In this document: positions 43,937-52,401 of the stretch, in pieces
Layout: each line of letters begins with the position of its first letter
Position numbering within the stretch: the stretch's first letter is position 1
From: Propionibacteriales bacterium
GTDB taxonomy: Bacteria; Actinomycetota; Actinomycetes; Propionibacteriales; Nocardioidaceae
Reading direction: 5' to 3'
Length of the DNA stretch: 64,000 nt
NCBI GenBank assembly: GCA_026392415.1
Contig: JAPLCC010000019.1
Location: 62,001-126,000, forward strand
Notes under the pieces: model-generated
Told to the model about the DNA's origin: nothing
The model's database searches: none
What the model saw: the letters and a program-made list of their open reading frames with translations, nothing else
Made by a program: the position numbers and the translations under genes

Positions 43937-43942
43937 ACTGTA
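43937..43942 (-). promoter_or_regulatory. -10 box TACAGT for the HPr-rel-A-like cassette
   Basis: TACAGT six bases before GTG 43930. It decides that start over GTG 43975. Confidence 0.5.
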
Positions 43943-44019
43943 ATGATTCGGCGTTGCCTCGGGTTCAATCGGCACACCAGCGTGCGAAGGACGCGCCCCG
44001 GCGCGAGGACAGGAATCTC

Positions 44020-45594
44020 ATGGAACTGCAGGACTACCTGCGCGCGTTGCGAACGCACTGGCTGGGCGTCGTCGCGATCATCGTGCTGGTCGGTCTCGGC
44101 GCGATGGCCTACACCGTGACCCAGGAGAAGGTCTACGCCGCCAATGCCACCGGCTTCGTCGGCACCGGCGCGACGGAGAACCCCGCCCTGGGGTCCGTCA
44201 ATGACCAGCTGGCCAAGTCCCGCGCCACGTCGTACGTCGACATCGCCACCAGCCGTGCAACGGCCCAGCAGGTCATCAACGACCTCGGCCTGCAGACCTC
44301 ACCCGCCAGTCTGGTCGGTCGGGTGGCCGTCGAGCAGCTCGTCGACACGGTCCTCATCAAGATCACGGTGAAGGCGGGAACGCCTGAGGACGCCCTTCAG
44401 CTCGCTGATGCCTGGGTCGCTGCTCTGGCCGACCAGGTCGCCCTCATCGAGTCGCCGGACGGGCCTCCGGCCGACGGGACTCCTCGCGTCGTTCCGGTCG
44501 AGTCGGCAGCCCTGCCGACCAGCCCCGTCTCGCCCAATCCTTCGCGCAACGGGATCATCGCTCTCGCACTGGGCCTGCTTCTCGGTGTCGCGTACGCCGT
44601 GGTGCGCCAGCAGCTCGACCGGCGGCTGCGAGGCAACGACAACATCGAGCGCCGTACCGGTCAGTCCGTGGTGGGGACGATTCCTGCGGCAATGATCCTC
44701 GAGCACGAACGGGGTCTCGCCGGTGGTCTGGCGGTGCGCGGCGCCCGCACCGTGACCTCGCCCGCGGCCGAAGCATTCCGCAAGCTGCGGACCAACCTGA
44801 CCTACATGCGGGTCGACGACCCGGTCCGTTCGATCGTGGTGACCAGCGCCCGACCCGGTGATGGCAAGTCGACCGTGGCCGCCAACCTTGCCGCGGCCCT
44901 GGACTCCTCAGGAGCTGCCGTCGTGCTGGTCGACGGTGACCTGCGACGCCCTTCCGCAGCCGCAGCATTCGGTCTCGACAGCACCGGCGCAGGTCTGACC
45001 AGCGTGCTGGCCGGCCTCGTGCCCCTGGAAGAGGCCATGCAACGGCCCGAGGGCTACCGCAACCTGCGCATCCTGCCTGCAGGGCCCCCGGCCCCCATCC
45101 CCAGCGAGCTTCTCGGCTCGCACGCCATGCGCACACTCCTCCAGCAACTGCGCGGCGAGGGCTACGTCATCGTCGACGCTCCTCCCCTGCTTCCTGTCAC
45201 GGACGCCGCCGTTCTCAGCGTCGCCGTCGACGGAGCCCTGCTCGTCATCTCGGACGGTCGGACTCTCGACACCGACGTCCAGCAGTGCATCGACTCGATC
45301 CACGCCGTCAACAGTGAAGTCCTCGGTCTTGTGGTCAACCGGACGACACGACGCAGGGGCATCTACGGGTACGGGTACGACGACTATGTCGACTCGGCCG
45401 CGGACAACCGCCGCGAGTTGCAACCGATCGAGGAGCGCGACGCCTCGGAGAGGGCAGCCGCCGCGGAGAAGGCAGCGAGGTCTGCGGCGAAGGTCGCGAA
45501 GTCGAGGGTCAAGACGAAGACGGAGTCCGGTCCGAGCCGACGTGCCTCGTCACGGCGCCGGTCGCGCCAGGACAGGTCCAGCTCGAGCTCGTGA
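44020..45594 (+). CDS. Bacterial tyrosine kinase with Wzz domain, copy 1
   Basis: 524 residues, ATG 44020 with AGGA six bases before it. N-terminal Wzz part: membrane helix WLGVVAIIVLVGLGAMAYT (about 15-33), extracytoplasmic region, second helix NGIIALALGLLLGVAYAVV (about 183-201). Cytoplasmic kinase: Walker A ARPGDGKSTVAANL (Lys about 283), Walker A' VVLVDGDLRRP, Walker B VIVDAPPLLPV. Tyr cluster GIYGYGYDDYVD near residue 450, followed by a Lys/Ala/Ser tail. It controls EPS chain length and export and is dephosphorylated by LMW phosphatases in other systems. Confidence 0.93.
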   Translation: MELQDYLRALRTHWLGVVAIIVLVGLGAMAYTVTQEKVYAANATGFVGTGATENPALGSVNDQLAKSRATSYVDIATSRATAQQVINDLGLQTSPASLVGRVAVEQLVDTVLIKITVKAGTPEDALQLADAWVAALADQVALIESPDGPPADGTPRVVPVESAALPTSPVSPNPSRNGIIALALGLLLGVAYAVVRQQLDRRLRGNDNIERRTGQSVVGTIPAAMILEHERGLAGGLAVRGARTVTSPAAEAFRKLRTNLTYMRVDDPVRSIVVTSARPGDGKSTVAANLAAALDSSGAAVVLVDGDLRRPSAAAAFGLDSTGAGLTSVLAGLVPLEEAMQRPEGYRNLRILPAGPPAPIPSELLGSHAMRTLLQQLRGEGYVIVDAPPLLPVTDAAVLSVAVDGALLVISDGRTLDTDVQQCIDSIHAVNSEVLGLVVNRTTRRRGIYGYGYDDYVDSAADNRRELQPIEERDASERAAAAEKAARSAAKVAKSRVKTKTESGPSRRASSRRRSRQDRSSSSS

Positions 45595-45601
45595 GCCCGC
45601 C

Positions 45602-45883
45602 TTGAACGGTGCGAGGGTGCTGGCTGTCGGGGCCCACGTCGCGCAGGCACGGTCAGATCAGCGGGTCGCGCTCCTGGACCTGGACCACCTGGACCGGCCC
45701 GCCGTGATTCTGGAGGATTCCGCAGCAGCCATCTGGGAGGCCGTCGACGGCGAGCGCTCCGAGACCGATGTCGTTGCCACAGTCGCAGACCAGTTCGGTC
45801 TGGACCCGCGGTCGATCACCGTCGATGTGCACGAGCTGCTCGACGATCTCCTCGCCCGGGAGCTGCTCGTCGTGGTTCGGTGA
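45602..45883 (+). CDS. PqqD-like protein, second copy
   Basis: 93 residues from TTG 45602, eight bases after the kinase; GTG 45617 is the next candidate. VLAVGAHVAQARSDQRVALLDLDHLDRPAVILEDSAAAIWEAVDGERSETDVVATVADQF resembles PqqD: strand region, then helix SAAAIWEAVDG and a second helix ELLDDLLAREL. It is divergent in sequence from the copy at 42882. Its location directly behind a tyrosine kinase and facing the DUF4012 gene suggests it belongs to the same EPS regulatory group. Function unknown. Confidence 0.65.
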   Translation: MNGARVLAVGAHVAQARSDQRVALLDLDHLDRPAVILEDSAAAIWEAVDGERSETDVVATVADQFGLDPRSITVDVHELLDDLLARELLVVVR

Positions 45884-45893
45884 CGACAGCCCC

Positions 45894-47678
45894 TCAACGA
45901 CAGGCGCTGCTGACGGTCGTCGAGTTGTCCCGCGGCTCGATGCCGGGCGTGACCACCAGATCCGCGTCGCCGCTCTGCCCCTGACCGCTGGTCATCTGCC
46001 AGGAGAGATCAACCTTCTGGCCAGGTGCGAGTTCGACGTAGGTCATCCCGACCGGCCTGCCCTGCTGGTTGACCTCGACCAGGTTCATCGGCTCACCATT
46101 GAAACGGAAGCCCTCGATGCTGCCCCCGGCTGGTCCGAACACCCGCACGGTGAGGATCTCGTTCCCAGGTTTCACACCGTAGATGCCACCACCCGTGACC
46201 GAAGCAGGGAACTTGCCCGCATCGGCAGGAGCCGTCGACGACAGCGACGTCGTTGCCTCGAAACGCTGCACTCCGTCCTTGCAGGACGTTGCGCGGACGT
46301 CGACCTCGGTGCGCAGGAAGTACGACATCTTCGATGCCGTGGTGTCGTTGTAGGTGATCGCGATCTGCGGTTCCGTCACCGCTGGGTCGACCACGAACTC
46401 ACCGGCGAGGTCAGTGCCAGCGATGTCACGTTGGAGGCGAGGGTCGAGAAAGTGGGCCAGCAGACGACGTTCGTCGGCAGACCGCGCCAGCGCACGGAGC
46501 AGGGCGACCGGTGACCCCTTGCCCAGTGTGAGTCGGTCGAACGTGGCCACGGCAACCTCGGCGAAGAACGCGTCCTGGGCGTCACGGCCCAGTCGCAGGT
46601 AGGCGCGGTGCAGCAACTCATCGACCACGCTGTCTCCGCTCACCGCAACGTCCTTGACCCGGATCGGGCCAGTGGCGTCGAGAAGGTAGGACATGGCGAC
46701 GGTGTCAACGAACAGCACGCCGTCCACCGCGAGGTCGGGATAGGCCCGCAACGAGTGGGCCCTCATCAGCTGGGAAGCCCGGGGGATGTCCGGGGTCATC
46801 ACACCGTTGACGAAGTAGGTCCCCACGGCGTCGCCGTAGAGCGCCCGCTCTGCCGCGGAGAGCGGCAACACCGGCTTCTCGACGAGACCGTACGCACCGG
46901 AGCCCTGACGAACGATCTCCAGCTTCCCGTGGCTGGCCCGCAGATAGGCCACGGCTCCGGGCAGGCCGCCGGCCCCGCGCACCTCGGCGTTGTTCTGGAA
47001 CGCCAGCAGGTAGGTGCGAGGCTTCTTGTCCCCCAGCACCGCGGGCAGGATCTTCGTTGCGACCTCGGCGGACCGAAGGGCGCCCGAGGCCCGACCGATC
47101 TGGTCGCGGAAGTCCGTGAAGCGTCGATCCAGGGGCCCGACATAGTCCGAGGGCTCCTGGGTGGCGAGCCGCGCATCCGCCTCGGTGAAGGCCTCCTCGG
47201 CCTCCGCCACCGGCCCTGCCAACTCCTTCACGACCGCAAGATCGACCGCGCCACCCTTGGGTAGCAACTCATCGAACCGGTCGGACACCGTGACGAGCGG
47301 CTCGATCCCGTCAGCGGCCAGACTGTCCAGCACCTCGCTGGTGACCCGGATCCCCTCGGCGTCGTCGCCGAAGACCGGAAGGTGGGTCAGCAGACCCCAC
47401 GTCACCCCGGACGTGCGGTCGGCAGCCGCACTGCTCGCGGCCCGGAGAGCCTTGAGCTCAGACTGGAGCGCCTCGGGGTCGCGGCCTTCGACCGCTTCCT
47501 GGATGGCCTGCGCATGGCGCACTGATTCCGACAGGTCGCGACTGACCTGCCAGGCCTGCCACCCGGCCCAGAGCGCGAACAGGAGCCCCAGCGCGAAGAA
47601 CCCGGCGATCGCGCGCCGCACGTTACGTGGCGTCAGCACTGCCGAGCGACGCGATCGCTGACTTGGGTCACGAGACAT
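45894..47678 (-). CDS. DUF4012 membrane-anchored extracellular protein, copy 1
   Basis: 594 residues, ATG 47678. One N-terminal membrane helix (AIAGFFALGLLFALWAGWQAW, about 24-44), then a long extracytoplasmic part. It contains the DUF4012 signatures LTHLPVFGDDAEGIRV, RTYLLAFQNNAEVRGAGGLPGAVAYL (about 220-246) and GVLFVDTVAMSYLLDATGPI. The end, DNSTTVSSACR, resembles the end of copy 2 at 55319. DUF4012 is common in actinobacterial EPS clusters and related in layout to LCP proteins, but its role is unknown. Confidence 0.9.
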   Translation of the reverse strand: MSRDPSQRSRRSAVLTPRNVRRAIAGFFALGLLFALWAGWQAWQVSRDLSESVRHAQAIQEAVEGRDPEALQSELKALRAASSAAADRTSGVTWGLLTHLPVFGDDAEGIRVTSEVLDSLAADGIEPLVTVSDRFDELLPKGGAVDLAVVKELAGPVAEAEEAFTEADARLATQEPSDYVGPLDRRFTDFRDQIGRASGALRSAEVATKILPAVLGDKKPRTYLLAFQNNAEVRGAGGLPGAVAYLRASHGKLEIVRQGSGAYGLVEKPVLPLSAAERALYGDAVGTYFVNGVMTPDIPRASQLMRAHSLRAYPDLAVDGVLFVDTVAMSYLLDATGPIRVKDVAVSGDSVVDELLHRAYLRLGRDAQDAFFAEVAVATFDRLTLGKGSPVALLRALARSADERRLLAHFLDPRLQRDIAGTDLAGEFVVDPAVTEPQIAITYNDTTASKMSYFLRTEVDVRATSCKDGVQRFEATTSLSSTAPADAGKFPASVTGGGIYGVKPGNEILTVRVFGPAGGSIEGFRFNGEPMNLVEVNQQGRPVGMTYVELAPGQKVDLSWQMTSGQGQSGDADLVVTPGIEPRDNSTTVSSACR

Positions 47679-47697
47679 GGTTCACCAGAAAAGTTCC

Positions 47698-47725
47698 GAG
47701 GCCCCCGTCCGGAGACGGGGACCTC
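47698..47725 (-). terminator. Hairpin after the secreted-protein gene
   Basis: CCCCGTC (47703-47709) pairs with GACGGGG (47714-47720), loop CGGA, extended by GAGG/CCTC across one mismatch. Begins 28 bases past the stop at 47753. Confidence 0.7.
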
Positions 47726-47752
47726 GGCACTGACGTCAGTGGACTGCTGCTC

Positions 47753-48547
47753 TCAACTGACCGTGACGTTGACGTTGACCGTGGAGTTGGCCCAGAAGTC
47801 CTTCGCGCTGGTGAAGGTCACCGTGCACGCCCACGTGCCGTTGTTGGGGGCGCCGTTGCCGGTGCTCGGGAAGTGGACCCACATGCCCGCGGCATAGGTG
47901 GTGTAGCTCTCCGTGTTGGTGCTACCTCCCTTGGTGCAGCTGACCCCCACAGACCCCGTGATCTGGTTGGGGTTCGCCACGCTCACACCCGCAGGCGCAC
48001 TCACCGTGAGCTGACCCAGCCGAGCCGCGTTGGACTGAGCGGTCTCCTTCTTGGCGTGATCCAGATCCGTGTTGGTGAGACCAGACGTGGTGACGGTCGG
48101 GACGATGGTCACCGTGAAGCTGCCCGAGGTCGAGTCCTGGTGGACGCTGTCGCCACCGTCGTACTCGGCAACGCAGGACCACGCCGCCAACACCGGGTCA
48201 ACCGCGGCCGCAGGGTCCTCGACTCCCAGATCGGGAAGCTTCACAGCCAGCGCGCCCGGACCCGCATAGGCCACCCATACGCCGAGCTTGGTCACATTGG
48301 GGGAGATCCGACTGCAGTTGATCCGGACCAGACCGGCCGGCGAGGTGATTCCAGAGGCCGGCGTGACCGTCACGTCTGCCACGGGCGTGGTGGGGATCTT
48401 GCCGTACTCGAACGACGTGACCACCGACGAAACGGACGTCGTGGTGCCGACCGTGCCGGTGTACGGACCAGGTTCCGCCTGTGTCGGAGCAGCAAACGCC
48501 ACCACTGATGTTGTGACGGCGATGGCGCCGAGCAGGAACTTCTTCAT
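47753..48547 (-). CDS. Secreted beta-rich protein of unknown function
   Basis: 264 residues, ATG 48547 with GGGGGAC upstream. Sec signal MKKFLLGAIAVTTSVVAFAAPTQA cleaved before EPGPY. The mature part is Thr/Val/Ser-rich with four cysteines placed in two similar halves: VRINCSRI with AAWSCVAEY, and VGVSCTKG with GTWACTVTF. Each half looks like an Ig-like sandwich with one disulfide. I do not recognise the family. A strong terminator-like hairpin follows its stop. The upstream TTTACC motif is shared with the Tat-protein gene. Confidence 0.8.
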   Translation of the reverse strand: MKKFLLGAIAVTTSVVAFAAPTQAEPGPYTGTVGTTTSVSSVVTSFEYGKIPTTPVADVTVTPASGITSPAGLVRINCSRISPNVTKLGVWVAYAGPGALAVKLPDLGVEDPAAAVDPVLAAWSCVAEYDGGDSVHQDSTSGSFTVTIVPTVTTSGLTNTDLDHAKKETAQSNAARLGQLTVSAPAGVSVANPNQITGSVGVSCTKGGSTNTESYTTYAAGMWVHFPSTGNGAPNNGTWACTVTFTSAKDFWANSTVNVNVTVS

Positions 48548-48675
48548 GGTCCGTGTCCCCCATAGGCATGGATCAGGTGGATGTCCGTGCCGCCCGACTC
48601 GACCAAGACAGATCCAAGCCTCTCACGCCCCGGACACCCGAAACTGCCAATCCGGGTAAAACTTCGAGCCGCTGG

Positions 48676-49632
48676 TCAGCGCTGCGGGCGGAAGTGGAGC
48701 CCGATCTCGGGGTCAACCATCACTTCCTGTGCGGCCGGCATCCCGTCGACGACCAGCTCGGCGGTCACATCGGTGTTGCGCTTGAGCAACCCGAGCGCGA
48801 TCGGGCCGTACTCGTGGTGCCGGGCCGAGGAGCCGACATTGCCGACGGAACGACCGCCGGCAGCGGGCACGATCTCTGATCCAGCGGTCGGCAGCCGGTT
48901 CTCGGAGCCGTCGAGGTGGAGCAGGGTCAGGCGACGCGGCGGACGGCCGAGGTTGTGCACGCGCGCGACGGTCTCCTGTCCGCGGTAGCAGCCCTTGTCC
49001 ATGTGGACCGCCGACCACGGCTCGTCGCTCGCCAGCCAGCCGACCTCGTTCGGGATCGTGCGGTCATCGGTGTCGAGACCGAAACGCGGCTCGCCACGCG
49101 CGATCCGCAACGCCTCGAAGGCCCACAGGCCCGCGGCGGGACCAGCAGCTTCGGCGTACGTCGAGAGCTGCTCGCGCGGGACGAGGTCGTACTTGCCGGA
49201 CGGCCGCCACGCCACCGCGAGATCTGCGGTCAGGTCCTCGACCTCGACGCGGGTCATGAACTTCATCCGCTCGAGGTGGGCGATCAGGGCGGCGGCGCGT
49301 CCCGGCTCGGTGTGTGCGGTGAACGCCGCACCATCGTCGAGACCTGCGAACGCGTGCTCGACGTGTCCCTGGGGACTCAGCACGAGGGCGGTGACCCAGC
49401 GACCTGGCTCGAGGCCCTCGAAGAACTGGGTGGTCAGCGCATGCAACCAGGTCAGCCGGTCCGGGCCGCTGATCCGCAGGACGTCACGGTGCGACAGGTC
49501 GACGAAGCCCTCCCCCGCCACCAGGGAGCGCTGCTCGCCGAAGAGGCTGCCGTAGTGGGCGGCCACGGCTGCGTCGATGCCGTCGCCGGCGACGGCACCC
49601 GGGAGGGCGAGGAGCGGGCTGGCGTAGGTCAT
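48676..49632 (-). CDS. YgfZ/GcvT-fold folate-binding protein
   Basis: 318 residues, ATG 49632. Tetrahydrofolate-binding protein that supports iron-sulfur cluster enzyme assembly or repair. The hallmark KGCYRGQETVARVHNLG (about 206-222) holds the conserved Cys. HRDVLRISGPDRLTWLHAL and ARGEPRFGLDTDDRTIPNEVGW are the GcvT-like and family segments. The start overlaps the cytidylyltransferase stop (ATGA). Last gene of the minus-strand operon nitrobindin-Fur-cytidylyltransferase-YgfZ. Confidence 0.93.
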   Translation of the reverse strand: MTYASPLLALPGAVAGDGIDAAVAAHYGSLFGEQRSLVAGEGFVDLSHRDVLRISGPDRLTWLHALTTQFFEGLEPGRWVTALVLSPQGHVEHAFAGLDDGAAFTAHTEPGRAAALIAHLERMKFMTRVEVEDLTADLAVAWRPSGKYDLVPREQLSTYAEAAGPAAGLWAFEALRIARGEPRFGLDTDDRTIPNEVGWLASDEPWSAVHMDKGCYRGQETVARVHNLGRPPRRLTLLHLDGSENRLPTAGSEIVPAAGGRSVGNVGSSARHHEYGPIALGLLKRNTDVTAELVVDGMPAAQEVMVDPEIGLHFRPQR

Positions 49633-50105
49633 GTGAGGTCCCTGTAGTGCTCGAGGAGGCGGGTGAGCGTGCCGAGTGCCGTCTGCATCTCCTCGATGTG
49701 GATCGGGTCGAGGGTGCGGAGCATCTCCTTGATGTCCGTGCTGGACACGCCAGAGGTACGCGGCAGGTACTTCACTTCACAAACGTCGGCGAGGTCGTCA
49801 AACTTCCCGGCCCAGTCGTCGCCCATCACGAAGACGTCCACGCCGTGCTCGATGATGTCGGCCCGCTTCTGCTCCCAGGAACCCTCCGGGATGACCAGGT
49901 CGACGCCACGGATGGCTCCCACGATGGCTGCACGGTCGTCGTACGAAACGACCGACTTCTTGCCCTTGCCGGCGTTGAACTCGTCGGTCGAGACGCCGAC
50001 GACGAGCCGGTCCCCCAGCGCAGCCAGCCGCTCGATGAGCCGCAGGTGACCGATGTGGAACAGGTCGAACGTTCCGTAGGTCAGCACCGTTCGCTGAGCG
50101 GTCAT
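49629..50105 (-). CDS. Cytidylyltransferase-like nucleotidyltransferase (TagD type)
   Basis: 158 residues from ATG 50105, overlapping the Fur stop (ATGA). The Rossmann-like nucleotidyltransferase signature TYGTFDLFHIGHLRLIERL (about 9-27) with HxGH is clear, and RTSGVSSTDIKEMLRTL carries the second conserved block (the ISSTxI type). The family includes glycerol-3-phosphate cytidylyltransferase TagD and related enzymes. The substrate is not certain. It may serve polyol-phosphate polymer synthesis, or be general metabolism. Confidence 0.88.
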   Translation of the reverse strand: MTAQRTVLTYGTFDLFHIGHLRLIERLAALGDRLVVGVSTDEFNAGKGKKSVVSYDDRAAIVGAIRGVDLVIPEGSWEQKRADIIEHGVDVFVMGDDWAGKFDDLADVCEVKYLPRTSGVSSTDIKEMLRTLDPIHIEEMQTALGTLTRLLEHYRDLT

Positions 50106-50608
50106 CGAGATTCTCCTTCGCAGGTGGCACAACGGCCGAAGACGGTGAGGTGCCCGAGATCGGGCGTGAAGCCGCGCGCAGCCAGGACCGCGACGAACGG
50201 CGCAGCCTCGGTGGTGTCGATCGAGGTGACACCGTGACAGCTCCGGCAGACGAGGTGGAAGTGCTCGTGGCCCCGCGTCGAGTGGTACGTCGGCGCGCGG
50301 TCGGAGAGATGGGCATGACGGACGAGGCCGAGCTCCTCGAGGACCTCGAGGGTGCGGTAGACCGTGGAGGCGTTCACCGTGCTCGCGGTCTCCTGGACCC
50401 GGGCCAGCACCTCGTCCGGGGTCGCATGTCCCAGTTCGTCGACAGCGGCCAGGATCAGCTCGCGCTGCGGGGTGAGGCGGTAACCGCGTTCGCGAAGTGC
50501 CGCGCGCCAGTCCTGGTCCCGAGACGGTTGCTGCGGGTCTCGAGACCGTTGCTGCGGGTCTCGAGACGGTTGCTGCGCAACCTCCTCGACCACCGGGTTC
50601 TCAGGCAC
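50102..50608 (-). CDS. Fur-family metalloregulator with repeat-derived N-terminus
   Basis: 168 residues, GTG 50608 overlapping the nitrobindin stop. The wHTH is RLTPQRELILAAVDELGHATPDEVLARV and TVNASTVYRTLEVLEELGLV (about 42-95). Metal-site residues are in EHFHLVCRSCHG and GRCATCEG, with two Cys-x2-Cys pairs for structural zinc. Residues about 6-31 (VVEEVAQQPSRD, then QQRSRD, QQPSRD) come from the palindromic repeat array at 50515-50591 and are not typical of Fur. It probably controls zinc, iron or peroxide responses; the exact metal is not readable. Confidence 0.92.
   Translation of the reverse strand: MPENPVVEEVAQQPSRDPQQRSRDPQQPSRDQDWRAALRERGYRLTPQRELILAAVDELGHATPDEVLARVQETASTVNASTVYRTLEVLEELGLVRHAHLSDRAPTYHSTRGHEHFHLVCRSCHGVTSIDTTEAAPFVAVLAARGFTPDLGHLTVFGRCATCEGESR
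50515..50591 (+). repeat. Repeat array in Fur gene: two 21-bp half units plus one full 35-bp copy
   Basis: Units GGTCNCGAGACNGTTGCTGCG at 50515-50535 and 50536-50556 (N marks a difference between them), then a full copy at 50557-50591. Encodes the N-terminal VVEEVAQQPSRD, QQRSRD and QQPSRD of the Fur protein. Confidence 0.92.
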
Positions 50609-51095
50609 GCTGGAGCCTCGCCCACAGGTGCGGTTGCAGGGCCTGTCCCATGGCCGCCATGTCGAAGGCGTAGAGCAGGTCTCCCTCGACGTTGCCGTAG
50701 AGCCGGCGCCCGGCGGAGTACTCCTTCGCCGTCTCCGTGCGCGCCACGGCGTCGGTCACCATCTCGAACTTGCCGTTGCTGGCCTCGCCGGTCCAGATCT
50801 CCGCAACGCCTGTGTTGTGGGTCAGCAGGACCTCGAACTTGCCGTCCCCCACGGCGCGGATGAACCCGGTCTCGATGGCTGCGTCGCGCACCTTCTCGCC
50901 CGCTTCGTCGATGATCCACGCACGCGCCATGTAGTGGAAGAAAGGACGACCGTCGTGGGTGAAGATGAGCTCCTGACCGAACTCGAATTTCTCGATCGTC
51001 GGGTAGTCGCCGTGGCCGTTGCCGCGCCAGGTGCCGAGCATCCACGCGATCGGACCACAGTTGGGGTGCAGGTTCTCGGGAAGTTCGAAGGCCAC
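50601..51095 (-). CDS. Nitrobindin-like heme-binding protein (FABP family)
   Basis: 164 residues, GTG 51095. Beta-barrel of the nitrobindin/DUF1794 family: WMLGTWRGNGHGDYPTIE (about 18-35), EYSAGRRLYGNVEGDLLYAFDMAAMGQALQPHLWARL near the C-terminus. The His in LQPHLWARL corresponds to the proximal heme ligand. Actinobacterial nitrobindins bind ferric heme and can isomerise peroxynitrite. First gene of a four-gene minus-strand operon, coupled to the Fur gene. That may link it to redox control. Confidence 0.9.
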   Translation of the reverse strand: MAFELPENLHPNCGPIAWMLGTWRGNGHGDYPTIEKFEFGQELIFTHDGRPFFHYMARAWIIDEAGEKVRDAAIETGFIRAVGDGKFEVLLTHNTGVAEIWTGEASNGKFEMVTDAVARTETAKEYSAGRRLYGNVEGDLLYAFDMAAMGQALQPHLWARLQRA

Positions 51096-51147
51096 GGCTC
51101 CAGTCTAGGGACCCTGGAGCGGTGTCCCGGTCCGTAGGCTGGCGCAC

Positions 51148-51510
51148 ATGGCACGCGAGCTCGTAGTGAAGGTCACCTGTGGTGTCGACGCGCCCGAACG
51201 ATGCAACCAGGGCTTCACGGTCGCGGCCACCGCGGCCGCCTCAGGGGTTCGCGTCTCGCTCTGGCTGACCGGCGAAGCAGCATGGCTGGCCGTCCCCGGT
51301 CGTGCGGTCGAGGTCGACCTGCCCCTGGCCACTCCGATCGCCGACCTGCTCGAGGCGGTTCTCGCGTCCGGCACGGTCACCGTCTGTGCGCAGTGCGCCG
51401 CACGGCGCTCGCTCACGGTCGAGGACCTCGTCGACGGTGCCCGGATTGCCGGGGCTCCTGTGTTCGTCGAGGAAGCGCTCCGGGACGGCGTACAGGCGCT
51501 CATCTACTGA
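51148..51510 (+). CDS. DsrE-family protein
   Basis: 120 residues, ATG 51148. DsrE/DsrF-like fold: ELVVKVTCGVDAPERCNQGFTVAATAAASGVRVSLWLTGEAAWLAVPG. A Cys pair lies in VTVCAQCAARRSL (about 78-81). The family takes part in sulfur transfer or is of unknown function. It lies divergent from the nitrobindin operon with about 50 bases between. A relation to the sulfur genes in the window is possible but not shown. Confidence 0.82.
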   Translation: MARELVVKVTCGVDAPERCNQGFTVAATAAASGVRVSLWLTGEAAWLAVPGRAVEVDLPLATPIADLLEAVLASGTVTVCAQCAARRSLTVEDLVDGARIAGAPVFVEEALRDGVQALIY

Positions 51511-51525
51511 TCCCGGGCGCCGACC

Positions 51526-51531
51526 TATACT
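51526..51531 (+). promoter_or_regulatory. -10 box TATACT for the SGNH lipoprotein gene
   Basis: TATACT six bases before GTG 51538; leaderless SGNH-dtd message likely. Confidence 0.6.
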
Positions 51532-51537
51532 CCGCAC

Positions 51538-52401
51538 GTGGCGCGTCTCCCTGCTCTCGTGCTGGCTCTCGGTCTCGCCAGCGCCAGCCTCTCGGCCTGC
51601 GGTCCGGGCGACGACACGGCCGACCCCATCGACCCCGTCCGGAAGTACGCCGCCCTCGGCGACTCCTACACCGCGGCGCCGGGCATCGGCAGCTCCAACG
51701 GGGACGACGGCTGTCTGCGGTCGACCAACAACTATCCGCACCTGCTCGCCGCCCGACTCGACCTCGCCCTGGACGACGTGAGCTGCTCGGGCGCGACCTC
51801 CGAGGCCGTCGAGGGCCAACAGACCAATGGGGTGGGCGTCCTCGACCCCCAGATCGAAGCCGTCGACGCCAACACCGAGGTCATCACCGTCGGGATCGGG
51901 GCCAACGACTTCAACCTGATCGGGCGCGTGGTCGTCAACTGCGTGCGTCTTGCCCGCACCGAGCCGGACGGGCAGCCCTGCACCGACCTCGACGCACTCA
52001 CGGGCAACAGCAGCGTCGACAGCCGTCTGGGCGAGGTCGAGGACCATCTCGTCGCGGTGCTCGAGGCGCTGCGGCAACGTGCGCCCGATGCCCAGATCCT
52101 CGTGGTCGGCTATCCGCAGATCTTCCCCGCCACCGAAGCCTGCGAGAACCTTCCCCTGGCTGACGGCGACGTCGCCTTCGCCCGCGCCTTCAACACCGGC
52201 ATCAATGCCGCGCTGTCGTCAGCAGCGAAGAAGGCCGATGCCGACTACGTCGACGTCTTCGCCGCAACGGAGGGACGCGACATCTGCGGCAAGGACCCCT
52301 GGATCGCCGGCGCGAAGGTCGACGGCAAGGGGCTCGTCTACCACCCCTACGCACCCGAGCAGGAGCTCGTCGCCGACCTGGTGGCCAAAGCCCTCGACTG
52401 A
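51538..52401 (+). CDS. SGNH/GDSL-type lipase or esterase, lipoprotein
   Basis: 287 residues, leaderless GTG 51538 behind a TATACT box. Lipoprotein signal [24 protein letters not shown] with lipobox LSAC (Cys21). SGNH blocks: [14 protein letters not shown] (Ser nucleophile), [19 protein letters not shown] (Asn) and [11 protein letters not shown] (catalytic His, as in secreted SGNH esterases). Disulfide-type cysteines occur in GCLRST, DVSCSG, NCVRL and PCTDL. The substrate is a lipid or ester outside the cell. Coupled to dtd by TGATG. Confidence 0.92.
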   Translation: MARLPALVLALGLASASLSACGPGDDTADPIDPVRKYAALGDSYTAAPGIGSSNGDDGCLRSTNNYPHLLAARLDLALDDVSCSGATSEAVEGQQTNGVGVLDPQIEAVDANTEVITVGIGANDFNLIGRVVVNCVRLARTEPDGQPCTDLDALTGNSSVDSRLGEVEDHLVAVLEALRQRAPDAQILVVGYPQIFPATEACENLPLADGDVAFARAFNTGINAALSSAAKKADADYVDVFAATEGRDICGKDPWIAGAKVDGKGLVYHPYAPEQELVADLVAKALD

